The notes beneath the pieces are model-generated. The model was not told the DNA's origin. It ran no database searches and saw only the letters and a list, made by a program, of their open reading frames with translations. A stretch of 64,000 bases of DNA from Streptomyces fuscichromogenes (GTDB taxonomy: Bacteria > Actinomycetota > Actinomycetes > Streptomycetales > Streptomycetaceae): NCBI RefSeq assembly GCF_014645815.1, contig NZ_BMML01000003.1:372001-436000 (forward strand), read 5' to 3'. Every line of letters starts with the position of its first letter. Positions within the stretch are counted from its first letter, which is position 1. Shown piece by piece: positions 42,209-50,697 of the stretch. A program made the translations under genes and the position numbers.

Positions 42209-43672
42209 CTACCGTGCGGGTGTGTACCGGGCCGCCGTCTCGACGTCCGCGGTGGTGACGAGGCGATCCTGCTGGTTGCGGCATTCGGCGTGCCGGAGGC
42301 GGACGACGGCGTCGAGGCCGCCGCCGGGGGCTGCCTCCAGGGTGACCTCGCCTCCGCCCGCGCGGGTGAGATGCCGGACCAACGGCAGACCCAGGCCGGT
42401 GCCGTCGTGGTCGGCGTGGGGAGCTCGCCAGAAGCGGTCGAAGGCTCTGAGCCGTTCGGCCTCGGTCATGCCGGGGCCCTGGTCGATCACATGCAGCTCG
42501 GCGGTGGGCGGGGTGCGGGTGCCAGGTGCGGGGTTGGTGATGACGGCCAGCGTGACGGAGGTTCCCGGTGCGGACACGCGGAGCGCGTTCGAGAGCAGGT
42601 TGTCGATGATCTGTTCCAGTGCGCCGGGGACTGCCAGCACCGGAACGGACGTGCCTCCGCACACGATGATGTCGACCTGCTGTTCGTCGGCGAAGGCCGT
42701 CCAGATGTCCGCGCGATCGACGACGACGGCATGGAGATCGGCGGCTTCTGCCCGGATCTCCGTGTTCTCCAGCCGTGCGAGAGCGAGCAGCCCCTGCACC
42801 ATGCGGCTGAGCCGCTCCAGCTCCCCGAGCGCCTTGTCGAGGCTGTCCTGAGCGCCGGGGGCGAGGTGCGGCTCGAAGTTCTCCAGGCGCAGGCGGAGCG
42901 AGGTCAGCGGTGTCTTGAGCTGGTGTGACACGTCGGAGGCGAACGCCTGCTGAGCCTGGAGCAGGTGCTGGAGCCGGGTCGCGGTTCGGGTGAACGACGT
43001 GGCGAGCCGGCGCAGTTCCGGTGGACCGTGGTCGGTGGCCGGCGGATCGGTGATCCGGCCCTCGGCGAGCTGAGCGGTGGCGCGTTCCAGGGCCTGCACG
43101 GGGCGGGTGATCGAGCGCGCGAGAGCGAATCCGATCAGGGAGGCGGCGGCGAGGACCCCGAGACCGACGGCGGCGAGGACCGCCCAGGTGGTGCGCACCC
43201 TGGCCTTGAGCGGGCCCAGTGCGTACACCGTTCGCACCACACAGGCGACGGCGGGGTCGGACCCGCCCGGCACGGTGACGAAGAGGAACTCACCGTCTGC
43301 GGGCGGGGCCCCGCGCGTGCCGACGGCGGGGTGATCGTGCAGTGCCGTGGAGATGTCCGGCTCGGCGGACAGGTCCTCGCCGACCACGGCGTGGGCGGAG
43401 GTGTCGGTGAGGACGACACCGCTTCGGTCGGCGACCAGCACGGTACCGCCGGTCCGCCGCCCGTACGCGAGGGCGAGGTCCGGCAGGTCGGTTGTCAGCC
43501 CGTGCTCCATCTTGTCCTCGCAGACCTCCGCGAGCGTCATCGCCCCTTGCTCCGCCGTGCGGGAGTAGCGGGCCACCTCGCTGCGGGCGTAGAAGACGCC
43601 GAAGGGCACTTCGAGCGCGAGCAGGACGAGCAGTATCAGGCTCAGGTGGCTGAGCAGGAGGCGACGGGTCAC
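42209..43672 (-). CDS. Sensor histidine kinase
   Basis: A GTG at 43672 overlapping the response-regulator stop gives 487 residues. Helix 1 (LLSHLSLILLVLLALEVPFG) and helix 2 (VLAAVGLGVLAAASLIGFAL, ~170-190) flank a ~140-residue extracytoplasmic sensor. HAMP, HisKA (FASDVSHQLKTPLTSLRLRL, H in SHQLKTPL) and HATPase_c (DNLLSNALRVSAP; DQGPGMTEAERL; GTGLGLPLVRHL) follow. It autophosphorylates and signals to the OmpR-type regulator encoded upstream. The ~30 C-terminal residues are extra. The sensor domain is not recognised. Confidence 0.92.
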   Translation of the reverse strand: MTRRLLLSHLSLILLVLLALEVPFGVFYARSEVARYSRTAEQGAMTLAEVCEDKMEHGLTTDLPDLALAYGRRTGGTVLVADRSGVVLTDTSAHAVVGEDLSAEPDISTALHDHPAVGTRGAPPADGEFLFVTVPGGSDPAVACVVRTVYALGPLKARVRTTWAVLAAVGLGVLAAASLIGFALARSITRPVQALERATAQLAEGRITDPPATDHGPPELRRLATSFTRTATRLQHLLQAQQAFASDVSHQLKTPLTSLRLRLENFEPHLAPGAQDSLDKALGELERLSRMVQGLLALARLENTEIRAEAADLHAVVVDRADIWTAFADEQQVDIIVCGGTSVPVLAVPGALEQIIDNLLSNALRVSAPGTSVTLAVITNPAPGTRTPPTAELHVIDQGPGMTEAERLRAFDRFWRAPHADHDGTGLGLPLVRHLTRAGGGEVTLEAAPGGGLDAVVRLRHAECRNQQDRLVTTADVETAARYTPAR

Positions 43673-44430
43673 CGGATCTCTCCGCCGCGCGCCTGCGTTG
43701 CGGCGGACGTGGCGTCGAGAGGTGCCGGGAGGACGAGGCGGAAGCCGATTCCGCGGATGTTCTCGATCCAGGAGGCGTCGCCGAGTTTGCGGCGCAGTGC
43801 GGCGATGTGGACATCGAGGGTCTTGGTGGGGCCGAAGAAGTTCGGTTCCCAGACCGTGTCGAGGATCTGCCGGCGGGAACAGACGGCGCCGGGGTCCTCG
43901 GCGAGGCAGGTGAGCAGGTCGAACTCCTTGGGCGCGAGGGCGATGGACGACCGGTGCAGGCGTACCTGCCGGGTGCGGCAGTCGATGGTCAGGGGGCCGA
44001 TCCGCCGGATGTCGGGTGTCCCGGGATGATCGAGGCTGTTCGAGGGCTTCGAAGACCCACACTGGGGGTCCGCGACCGCTGGGCGGGCGCGGCGGGTGAC
44101 GGCCCGGATCCGGGCGACGAGTTCCCGTACGCCGAAGGGCTTGGAGACGTAGTCGTCCGCGCCCAGTTCGAGCCCCAGCACACGGTCCACCTCGTCGTCT
44201 CTGGCCGTGATCATGATGATCGGTACGGACGAGCGGGACCTCAGCGCCCGGCAGACGTCGATGCCGTCCATGTCGGGCAGCCCCAGGTCCAGCAGCACCA
44301 TCGCCACCTCCGGCGCGGCGAGGCCCTCGGCTCCCGTTCTGGCGTGTTCCACGGCGAACCCGAAACGGCGCAGCCCTTCCATCAACGGCCCGGCCACCCG
44401 GTCGTCGTCCTCGATCAGCAAGACACGCAT
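43669..44430 (-). CDS. OmpR family response regulator
   Basis: The 253-residue protein has a receiver domain (MRVLLIEDDDRVAGPLMEGL; phospho-Asp in MVLLDLGLPDMDG; K in YVSKPFGVRELV) and a winged-helix DNA-binding domain (APKEFDLLTCLAEDPGAVCSR, ALRRKLGDASWIENIRGIGFRL). The linker (~125-150) is unusually long and polar. The ATG at 44430 is used; the extension to 44517 is not conserved-looking. It is the first gene of the pair with the histidine kinase. Confidence 0.92.
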   Translation of the reverse strand: MRVLLIEDDDRVAGPLMEGLRRFGFAVEHARTGAEGLAAPEVAMVLLDLGLPDMDGIDVCRALRSRSSVPIIMITARDDEVDRVLGLELGADDYVSKPFGVRELVARIRAVTRRARPAVADPQCGSSKPSNSLDHPGTPDIRRIGPLTIDCRTRQVRLHRSSIALAPKEFDLLTCLAEDPGAVCSRRQILDTVWEPNFFGPTKTLDVHIAALRRKLGDASWIENIRGIGFRLVLPAPLDATSAATQARGGEIR

Positions 44431-44839
44431 GTCGAAAGGCTCACAGACGCCGGCCACGGCGCGTGGCGCAAACGCCGCAAGCTCCCCCGAGCCAGTGATC
44501 TTCCACGGTCGGCTCATTCGCCGTGGCGCGGCTTCTTGACGACATCAAGGGCCCGGCCAGCGTGGCGTAAGCCAGGAGTTAGGACGTCGGACGCCGGCCC
44601 TCGATCTCCCAGGTGACAGTCGGAACCTGATCCAAGGTCAGTTCGCGCGCCCCGATGCCCTCCTCGGCCGGTTCGGCCGGAACCGTGCAAGGCGAAACGC
44701 TCTTCCGGGGCTGCCTTCGGCCTTTCGCTGTATTCGCTCTGGCAATTCCCTTGATCGTCTTCCCGTAGCGTCGGTCGGGCGGTCGGTGCCACCGGAGCAC
44801 CACCGGACAACCCGCCACCGCGAGAACCAGGGACACCGC
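44431..44839. other. Intergenic region between the two-component and siderophore operons
   Basis: It should contain the divergent promoters. I looked for the actinobacterial iron box (TTAGGTTAGGCTnACCTAA type) and do not find one. A minus-strand frame (~44579-44780) ends in plausible-looking sequence (LDQVPTVTWEIEGRR) but has no start codon, so it is not called. Confidence 0.5.
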
Positions 44840-46414
44840 ATGCCCATGGACGAACTGCGCCGCATCCGCCCGGACCTGGTGGAGCCCTTCGCGACCGCGC
44901 TCCCGGGAGCACGCGCCACCGTGCTGTCCCGCCTGTGGGGCGCCTTCGTACGAGAACCCCTGCCCGGCGTGACCACGCGTCGCCGTGCGTCCGGATCCTC
45001 GGTCGTCGAGCTGCGACGCGGCGGTTCGCTCTCGGCGGCCGAGGCGGGCGCACGACCGTTCGCCGACGTTCCGCAGGACTTCGCCGTCTCGGGGCCGGAG
45101 GGGCCGATCAGCGACCCGGTCCGGCTGCTGGCACAGCTGGGCCTGCGTACCCCCGCGGCGGAGCGGCTGGCGGCCGAACTCGACAACAGCGTCGTCAACC
45201 TGGCCCTCGCCAGAGCCGCGAACGCGGGCCGGAAGGTCACTCCGGCCGACTCGGCGGACGCCGAGCAGGCGGTCGTCGACGGCCACCCGCAGCACCCCTG
45301 TTGCCGGACCCGCACCGGCATGTCCGTCGCCGACGTGCTCGCCTACGCGCCCGAGCACCACCCGGTCGTCCGGCTGGCGCTGCTCCGGGTCCCGGCCGAC
45401 CGCTGGCAGGGCGCCGGCGACTGGCCGCGGGCACTGCGCGACGGCGACGCCTACCTGCTGCCGGTGCACCCCTGGCAGCGCGACCACGTGCTCGGCCACC
45501 ACCGTGACCTGGTCGTCGTGGAGGAGACGATCCCGGCCCGCCCGCTGCTGTCCCTGCGTACCCTCGCACCGCTGGGCGCCCTGCCCGGCTGCCATGTCAA
45601 GACCGCGCTCGACGTCCAGGTCACCAACTACCGGCGCACCATCTCCGCGGCCGAGGTGGCCGACGGGCCGCCACTGTCCGAGCTGGTCGCGGCCGTCGTC
45701 GACAAGGCCGGACACGGCGGCAGCCTGCGTGTCCTGCGGGAACTGGGCGGTGGCTCGGTACGCGTCGACGGACGGCCTTCCGCGAGCCTGACGGCCATGA
45801 TCCGGGAATCGACCGAGCGCCACCTCGACGCCGGGGAGATCGCGGTACCGCTCACGGCCGTGCACGCGACCGGAGCCGCCGTGGTGTCGGGGGACCCGGT
45901 CCGCTGGCTCGCGGACCTCGCCGGCCTCGTCCTGCCGCCGGCCCTGACGCTGCTGTCCATGGGGGTGGCGCTGGAGGCGCACGGCCAGAACACGCTGGTC
46001 GTCCTGCGGAACGGGCGGCCGGTGCGGATGCTGTACCGGGACCTGGACGGCGTACGGGTCAGCCCGCGCCGCCTGGCCCGGTGCGGCTTCACACTGCCGC
46101 CGCTGCTGGGCACCCGCGCCGGTGACGACATCGGCGCGCTGCGCACCAAGCTCTTCGGCGGCCTGATCAGCGGGGTCTTCAGCGAGCTGGTGGATGTCCT
46201 CGGCCGGACCCGGGCGGCTGAGCCGCGGGAGCTGTGGGGCACGGTCGCCGAGGCCGGACGGAGCGTTCTCGCCGACCTGCCGGAGCAGGAGGACGCGGCA
46301 GCGTTCTTCGCAGACACGATGCCGCTGAAGGCGACCATCGCGATGCGTCTGTCCGAGAATCCGGGCGCCGCGCAATGGACATCCGTTCCCAACCCCCTGG
46401 CGCTCTGCCGTTGA
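44840..46414 (+). CDS. NIS (IucA/IucC-type) siderophore synthetase
   Basis: The 524-residue product belongs to the NRPS-independent siderophore synthetase family. Motifs are the HPQHPCCRTRTGMS block, LPVHPWQRDHV, the ATP-site region CHVKTALDVQVTNYRRTIS and the C-terminal LEAHGQNTLVVLRNGRPVRMLYRDLDG. These enzymes adenylate a carboxylate such as citrate and join it to an amine or alcohol. It is the first gene of a four-gene operon with a second NIS synthetase, a PLP decarboxylase and an MFS exporter. The ATG at 44840 is preferred to an upstream one at 44786. Confidence 0.92.
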   Translation: MPMDELRRIRPDLVEPFATALPGARATVLSRLWGAFVREPLPGVTTRRRASGSSVVELRRGGSLSAAEAGARPFADVPQDFAVSGPEGPISDPVRLLAQLGLRTPAAERLAAELDNSVVNLALARAANAGRKVTPADSADAEQAVVDGHPQHPCCRTRTGMSVADVLAYAPEHHPVVRLALLRVPADRWQGAGDWPRALRDGDAYLLPVHPWQRDHVLGHHRDLVVVEETIPARPLLSLRTLAPLGALPGCHVKTALDVQVTNYRRTISAAEVADGPPLSELVAAVVDKAGHGGSLRVLRELGGGSVRVDGRPSASLTAMIRESTERHLDAGEIAVPLTAVHATGAAVVSGDPVRWLADLAGLVLPPALTLLSMGVALEAHGQNTLVVLRNGRPVRMLYRDLDGVRVSPRRLARCGFTLPPLLGTRAGDDIGALRTKLFGGLISGVFSELVDVLGRTRAAEPRELWGTVAEAGRSVLADLPEQEDAAAFFADTMPLKATIAMRLSENPGAAQWTSVPNPLALCR

Positions 46415-46451
46415 CCTCTGACACCGACCGCTGTCCCCCTGGAGCGACCAC

Positions 46452-48161
46452 ATGACCACCGGCACAGCCCCCCACACCCATGACGCCACCTCCGTCCATC
46501 CCCCGGACGGAGAGCCGTCGCTGACAGCCGACCTCGTCACGACCCACACGCTGCTCAACTGCCTGATCCGCGAGGTGTCCGCCCCCGAGCATCAGGTGAC
46601 GGTCGTCGACGATCACCTCCTGCTGCGACTGCCCCGCCGGGGCCTGCTGCTGCGTGCCGCGCTGCGTCGGACCTCGTTGATCGGAGCGCACCGCTTCCAG
46701 GGCCCGGCGCAGCGGCTCGACGGCGATGCCTGGGTGAGCGTGGACTGGCGCGAGCTGGCCGGCTGCATCCAGGACGAACTGGAACAGCGCACGGGCCTGG
46801 CCAACGAGGAGTTCCTGGGCCAGGTGGCGGACAGCCGGGAGACGATCCGCGTCGTACTGGAGGAGCGAGCGGGTGTCCGGGCGTCCGCGGACCCGTACGT
46901 CGCCTCGGAGCAGTCCCTGGTGTTCGGCCACCGTTTCCACCCCACGCCCAAGGCCCGTACCGGCGACCCGGCGGACTGGCTCGCGTACGGCCCGGAGACC
47001 GGCACCCGATTCCGCCTGCGCTACCTGGCCGTGCGCCGCCGCCTCCTTCGGGAGGAGGGCGAGCCGCACGCGCTGGACGCGCTGCACCCGGTGGCCGGCC
47101 CGGAGTTCGCCGTACTCCCCGTGCACCCCTGGCAGTACCGGCTGCTGAAGGACCACGACCGGCTGCGCGAGGCGGTCGCCGCCGGAGACGTCGTGGACAC
47201 CGGCACGGGCGGACCCGAGCTGGTGCCGACCGCGTCGGTGCGGACGCTGTACGACCCCGCGACCGACGTGTTCCTGAAGTTCAGCCTCAACGTCCGCCTG
47301 ACCAACTGCGTTCGCAAGCACGCGAGTTACGAGTTGTCCGGGGCCGTCGCCCTCAACCGGCTGCTCCAGCCCGTCTTCGCCCGGCTCACCGACCGCTACC
47401 CGGGCTGCGCGCTCCTCGCCGAGCCCGGCTACCGCACCCTCGACACGGCCGGCGACACCGCCCTCCTCGAGGGCTTCGGCGTCATCGTCCGCTCCGGCCT
47501 GCGCGGTCATCTGCGTCCCGGGGTCACCCCCCTGCTCGCCGCCGCGGTGGCCGACGAGTATCCGACCGGCGCGGCTCATGTCTCCCAGCTGCTCGCCCAC
47601 GGCGACGGCTCCATCCTGGCCTGGTGGGACGCGTACCTCGGACTGCTGCTGCCCCCGGTACTGGCCGCCTACTTCGAACACGGCGTCGTGCTCGAACCCC
47701 ACCTGCAGAACGTCGTCGTCGGTGTCGAGGCGGACGGCACGCCCGCGCAGATGTTCTTCCGCGACCTGGAGGGCACCAAGCTCCTGCCCGGCCGTCACGG
47801 TCAGGCCCTCGACGAGCTCCCCGACGAGGTGCGCGGTCCCCTCACCTACGATCCCGAACACGGCTGGAACCGGGTCGCGTACTGCCTCCTGGTCAACCAC
47901 ACCGCCGAAATGCTCAGCGCCCTGGCCGACCTCGAACCGGCGCTGGAACCCGCCCTGTGGGGCCTGGTCCGCGACCACCTCGCCGACTACGCCCGAACCG
48001 CCGCCGAACCGCCGCGCCTGCGTGCCCTGCTGTCCGGCGTACCGCTGCCGGCCAAGGCCAACCTTCTGCTGCGCTGGTCCCGCCAGGCCGACCGGCACGC
48101 GGCCTACGTGCCCCTGCCCAGCCCGCTCGGCGCGGACTTCCCCCGCGAGGTGGTCCGGTGA
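46452..48161 (+). CDS. NIS (IucA/IucC-type) siderophore synthetase, second copy
   Basis: The 569-residue protein has the full NIS pattern: GHRFHPTPKARTG, VLPVHPWQYRLLKD, the ATP-binding KFSLNVRLTNCVRKHASYEL, and LEPHLQNVVVGVEADGTPAQ-MFFRDLEGTKL, plus the FhuF-like C-terminus. Two NIS enzymes usually act in turn to acylate two amines of one substrate. The GTG of the decarboxylase gene overlaps its stop (GTGA). The gap to the first synthetase is 37 bases, so all are co-transcribed. Confidence 0.93.
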   Translation: MTTGTAPHTHDATSVHPPDGEPSLTADLVTTHTLLNCLIREVSAPEHQVTVVDDHLLLRLPRRGLLLRAALRRTSLIGAHRFQGPAQRLDGDAWVSVDWRELAGCIQDELEQRTGLANEEFLGQVADSRETIRVVLEERAGVRASADPYVASEQSLVFGHRFHPTPKARTGDPADWLAYGPETGTRFRLRYLAVRRRLLREEGEPHALDALHPVAGPEFAVLPVHPWQYRLLKDHDRLREAVAAGDVVDTGTGGPELVPTASVRTLYDPATDVFLKFSLNVRLTNCVRKHASYELSGAVALNRLLQPVFARLTDRYPGCALLAEPGYRTLDTAGDTALLEGFGVIVRSGLRGHLRPGVTPLLAAAVADEYPTGAAHVSQLLAHGDGSILAWWDAYLGLLLPPVLAAYFEHGVVLEPHLQNVVVGVEADGTPAQMFFRDLEGTKLLPGRHGQALDELPDEVRGPLTYDPEHGWNRVAYCLLVNHTAEMLSALADLEPALEPALWGLVRDHLADYARTAAEPPRLRALLSGVPLPAKANLLLRWSRQADRHAAYVPLPSPLGADFPREVVR

Positions 48162-49372
48162 GGCCCGGGACGTACGGCCTCGTCGCCGCACTGTCCGACG
48201 ACGAGCTGCCCGCCTACGTCTACGATCTGCCCGACCTGCGCGACCACGTGCGTACGATCCGGGCCGCACTGCCGGGCCGGGTCGAGCTGCTGTACGCGGC
48301 CAAGGCCAACTCCGACCCCCTGATCCTGCGCACCCTCGCCGAACACGTCCACGGCTTCGAGGTGGCCTCCGGCGGCGAACTGGACCACGTCCGCGCCATC
48401 GTCCCGGGCGCCCCGATCGCCTTCGGCGGCCCGGGGAAGACCCAGCAGGAGCTGACTCGTGCGCTCGACGCCGGAGTCGAGCGCCTGCACATCGAGAGCG
48501 AGCACGAACTCCGCCTGTTCGCAACCCTGTTGGGCGGCCGGACCGTGGACGTCCTGCTGCGCGTCAACCTGCCCGTCGACGTGGGCCGGGTCGCCCTGGC
48601 CATGGGCGGCGGGCCGTTCGGCATGGATCCCGTACAACTGGACCGCTGCCTGGAGGTGATGGCGTCGGTCCCGGGCATCCGCCTGCGCGGCCTCCACTTC
48701 CACCTCGCCAGCGGCCTCCAGGCCCAGCCCCAGCTCCTGCTCGTCGACAAGGTCCTTGCCTGGGCCGAGAACTGGGCCCGCGTTCGCGGAGTGGACCTGC
48801 GCGAAGTCAACGTGGGCGGCGGCATGGGCGTCGACTACACGCATCCGCCCAGAGTGTTCGACTGGCCCGCCCTCGGCGCCGGACTGCGCCGGATCCTCAC
48901 CCGCCACCCCCACCTCACCCTGCGGATCGAGCCCGGCCGCTCGGTCACCGCGTACTGCGGCTGGTACGTCAGCCAGGTCCTGGACATCAAGTTCAGCCGG
49001 GGGCACGCGTTCGCCGTACTGCGCGGAGGCACCCACCACCTGCGCACCCCGGCCGCGAAACAGCACGACCAGCCCTTCGAGGTGATCCCCGACGACACCT
49101 GGCCGTGGCCCTGGAACCGTCCCGAGGTGCGAGACGAGCCGGTGACGCTGGTCGGACAGCTGTGCACGCCCAAGGACGTACTGGCAAGCCGGATCATGAC
49201 CGAACGGCTGCGCGTCGGCGACCGCGTCGCCTTCGCCATGGCCGGCGCCTACGCGTGGAACATCTCCCACCACGCGTTCCTCATGCACCCCCACCCGACC
49301 TTCCATCACCTCGCCGCCGCCACCGACGGCCCGCCCGTCGCAGGCGACACGTATGCCCGTCAGACGTCATGA
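48158..49372 (+). CDS. PLP-dependent (fold type III) amino-acid decarboxylase
   Basis: A GTG overlapping the previous stop gives 404 residues of the ornithine/diaminopimelate decarboxylase family. The PLP-lysine is in LLYAAKANSDPLIL; FEVASGGELDHVRA, HFHLASGLQ, the phosphate loop VNVGGGMGVDY, EPGR and the active-site Cys in LCTPKDVLAS are present. In NIS siderophore loci such enzymes provide the diamine or amino-alcohol unit (SbnH- and PvsE-like). It is coupled to the MFS exporter by an ATGA overlap. A racemase function, as for SfaC-type enzymes, is less likely because of the decarboxylase-type motifs. Confidence 0.9.
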   Translation: MRPGTYGLVAALSDDELPAYVYDLPDLRDHVRTIRAALPGRVELLYAAKANSDPLILRTLAEHVHGFEVASGGELDHVRAIVPGAPIAFGGPGKTQQELTRALDAGVERLHIESEHELRLFATLLGGRTVDVLLRVNLPVDVGRVALAMGGGPFGMDPVQLDRCLEVMASVPGIRLRGLHFHLASGLQAQPQLLLVDKVLAWAENWARVRGVDLREVNVGGGMGVDYTHPPRVFDWPALGAGLRRILTRHPHLTLRIEPGRSVTAYCGWYVSQVLDIKFSRGHAFAVLRGGTHHLRTPAAKQHDQPFEVIPDDTWPWPWNRPEVRDEPVTLVGQLCTPKDVLASRIMTERLRVGDRVAFAMAGAYAWNISHHAFLMHPHPTFHHLAAATDGPPVAGDTYARQTS

Positions 49373-50685
49373 GTGCCGTCGTCCGCCTGCCTGCGACGCA
49401 CGCACTCGCCGTCCGGAACTTCCGGCGCTACCTGCTCGGACAGCTGGTCTCCAACATCGGCACGTGGATGCAGCGCGCCGCCCAGGACCTGCTCGTCCTC
49501 CACACCACCGGCAACAGCGGCAGCGCGGTCGGCATCGTGACCGCGCTGCAGTTCCTGCCGCAGACACTGCTCGGCCTGACCGGAGGCGTTCTGGCCGACC
49601 GGTATCCCAAGCGGAGGACGCTGCTCCTGACCCAGACGGCGATGGCCGCCCAGTCGCTCCTGCTGGGACTGCTCACGGTGACCGGAGCGGTGAACCTGCC
49701 GTCCCTCTACGCGCTGGCCTTCGCCCTCGGCACCGCCACCGCCGTGGACGGTCCCGCCCGCAACGCCTACATCGGCGAACTCGTCTCCCACGAGCGCACG
49801 GCCAGTGCGGTCAGTCTGAACGCCGCCCAGTTCAACGTGGCCCGCGCCATCGGCCCGGCCCTCGCCGGCCTGACCGTCGCGGCCTTCGGCACCGGCCCGG
49901 TGTTCCTCCTGAACACCGTCTCGTACCTGGCCGTCCTCTACGGCCTGAGCACCATCCGTACCGACACGCCGGACGCCCCTGTCAGCGCGCGACCGGGCCC
50001 CACCCGAGCGCGCGAGGCACTCCGCCACATCGCCACCACCCCGGAGCTGCTCCTGCCGATCAGCCTCATCGCCTTCGTCGGCACCTTCGGTCTCAACTTC
50101 CAGGTCACCGTCTCGCTCGTCGCCATCACGGTGTTCCACACCGGCGCCGCCGCCTTCGGCTGCCTCTCCGCCGCCTACGCCCTGGGCGGCCTCCTCGGCG
50201 CGGTCTACTGGGCCCGCCACGGCAAGCCCCCCACCGCACGCCGTCTGACCTCCACCACGATCGGCTTCGGCGCACTGGAAGTCGCGCAGGGCCTCATGCC
50301 GACCTACGGCTCGTTCCTGGTCCTGCTGTTCGTCACCGGATGTGCCGCGGTGACCGTGACCACCACCGCCAACGCGCTGATCCAGCTCCATGCCGACCCC
50401 CCGCTGCGGGGCCGTGTCCTGTCCGTCTACTTTCTCGTCCTCCTCGGCGGCACCCCGATCGGCGCACCGCTGGTCGGCCTGGTGTCCGACGCTCTCGGAG
50501 CCCGCTCCACCCTGGTGCTGGGCGGCGTCGTCTCGCTCGTCACCGCGCTCACGCTCTCCCTCTCCTTCGCGCGCCGCACCCGACGCCGGATCCGCACCTC
50601 TGACCAGGGGGTGGCTGCATGCGCGGTACGGGAGAGCCTTACTCTTACAACTTGTAGAAATTTTTTGGGGGAGGGCCCTGGCTGA
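49369..50685 (+). CDS. MFS exporter of the siderophore operon (EntS-like)
   Basis: The ATG at 49369 overlaps the decarboxylase stop and gives 438 residues of the MFS_3/EntS type: NFRRYLLGQLVSNIGTWMQR, LTGGVLADRYPKRRTLLLTQ and DGPARNAYIGELVSHERTASAVSLN. It is the likely siderophore exporter. The last ~25 residues (LTLTTCRNFLGEGPG) are read from an AT-rich stretch that is the promoter/operator of the downstream PBP gene. The original stop seems lost and the frame runs on into the regulatory region. No siderophore uptake gene is in the window. Confidence 0.9.
   Translation: MSAVVRLPATHALAVRNFRRYLLGQLVSNIGTWMQRAAQDLLVLHTTGNSGSAVGIVTALQFLPQTLLGLTGGVLADRYPKRRTLLLTQTAMAAQSLLLGLLTVTGAVNLPSLYALAFALGTATAVDGPARNAYIGELVSHERTASAVSLNAAQFNVARAIGPALAGLTVAAFGTGPVFLLNTVSYLAVLYGLSTIRTDTPDAPVSARPGPTRAREALRHIATTPELLLPISLIAFVGTFGLNFQVTVSLVAITVFHTGAAAFGCLSAAYALGGLLGAVYWARHGKPPTARRLTSTTIGFGALEVAQGLMPTYGSFLVLLFVTGCAAVTVTTTANALIQLHADPPLRGRVLSVYFLVLLGGTPIGAPLVGLVSDALGARSTLVLGGVVSLVTALTLSLSFARRTRRRIRTSDQGVAACAVRESLTLTTCRNFLGEGPG
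50645..50657. promoter_or_regulatory. BlaI-type operator upstream of the PBP gene
   Basis: TTACAACTTGTAG differs from the dyad CTACA-N3-TGTAG at one position and lies about 40 bases before the PBP ATG, in an AT-rich stretch. The same box recurs four more times near the blaI-like and glycosyltransferase genes. Confidence 0.65.
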
Positions 50686-50697
50686 GGAGTGGCGAGA

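Noticed and set aside
44431..44839. Iron-box (DmdR-type) operator before the siderophore operon
   Set aside because: No TTAGGTTAGGCT-type palindrome is present on either strand.
44579..46558. 659-residue minus-strand frame over the first NIS gene, with a plausible-looking C-terminus
   Set aside because: The body is the complement of a clear NIS synthetase and no start codon serves the C-terminal part alone.
47578..49368. Extension of the MFS exporter frame upstream to 47578
   Set aside because: The upstream part is Arg/Pro shadow of the NIS and decarboxylase genes; the ATGA overlap at 49369 fixes the start.
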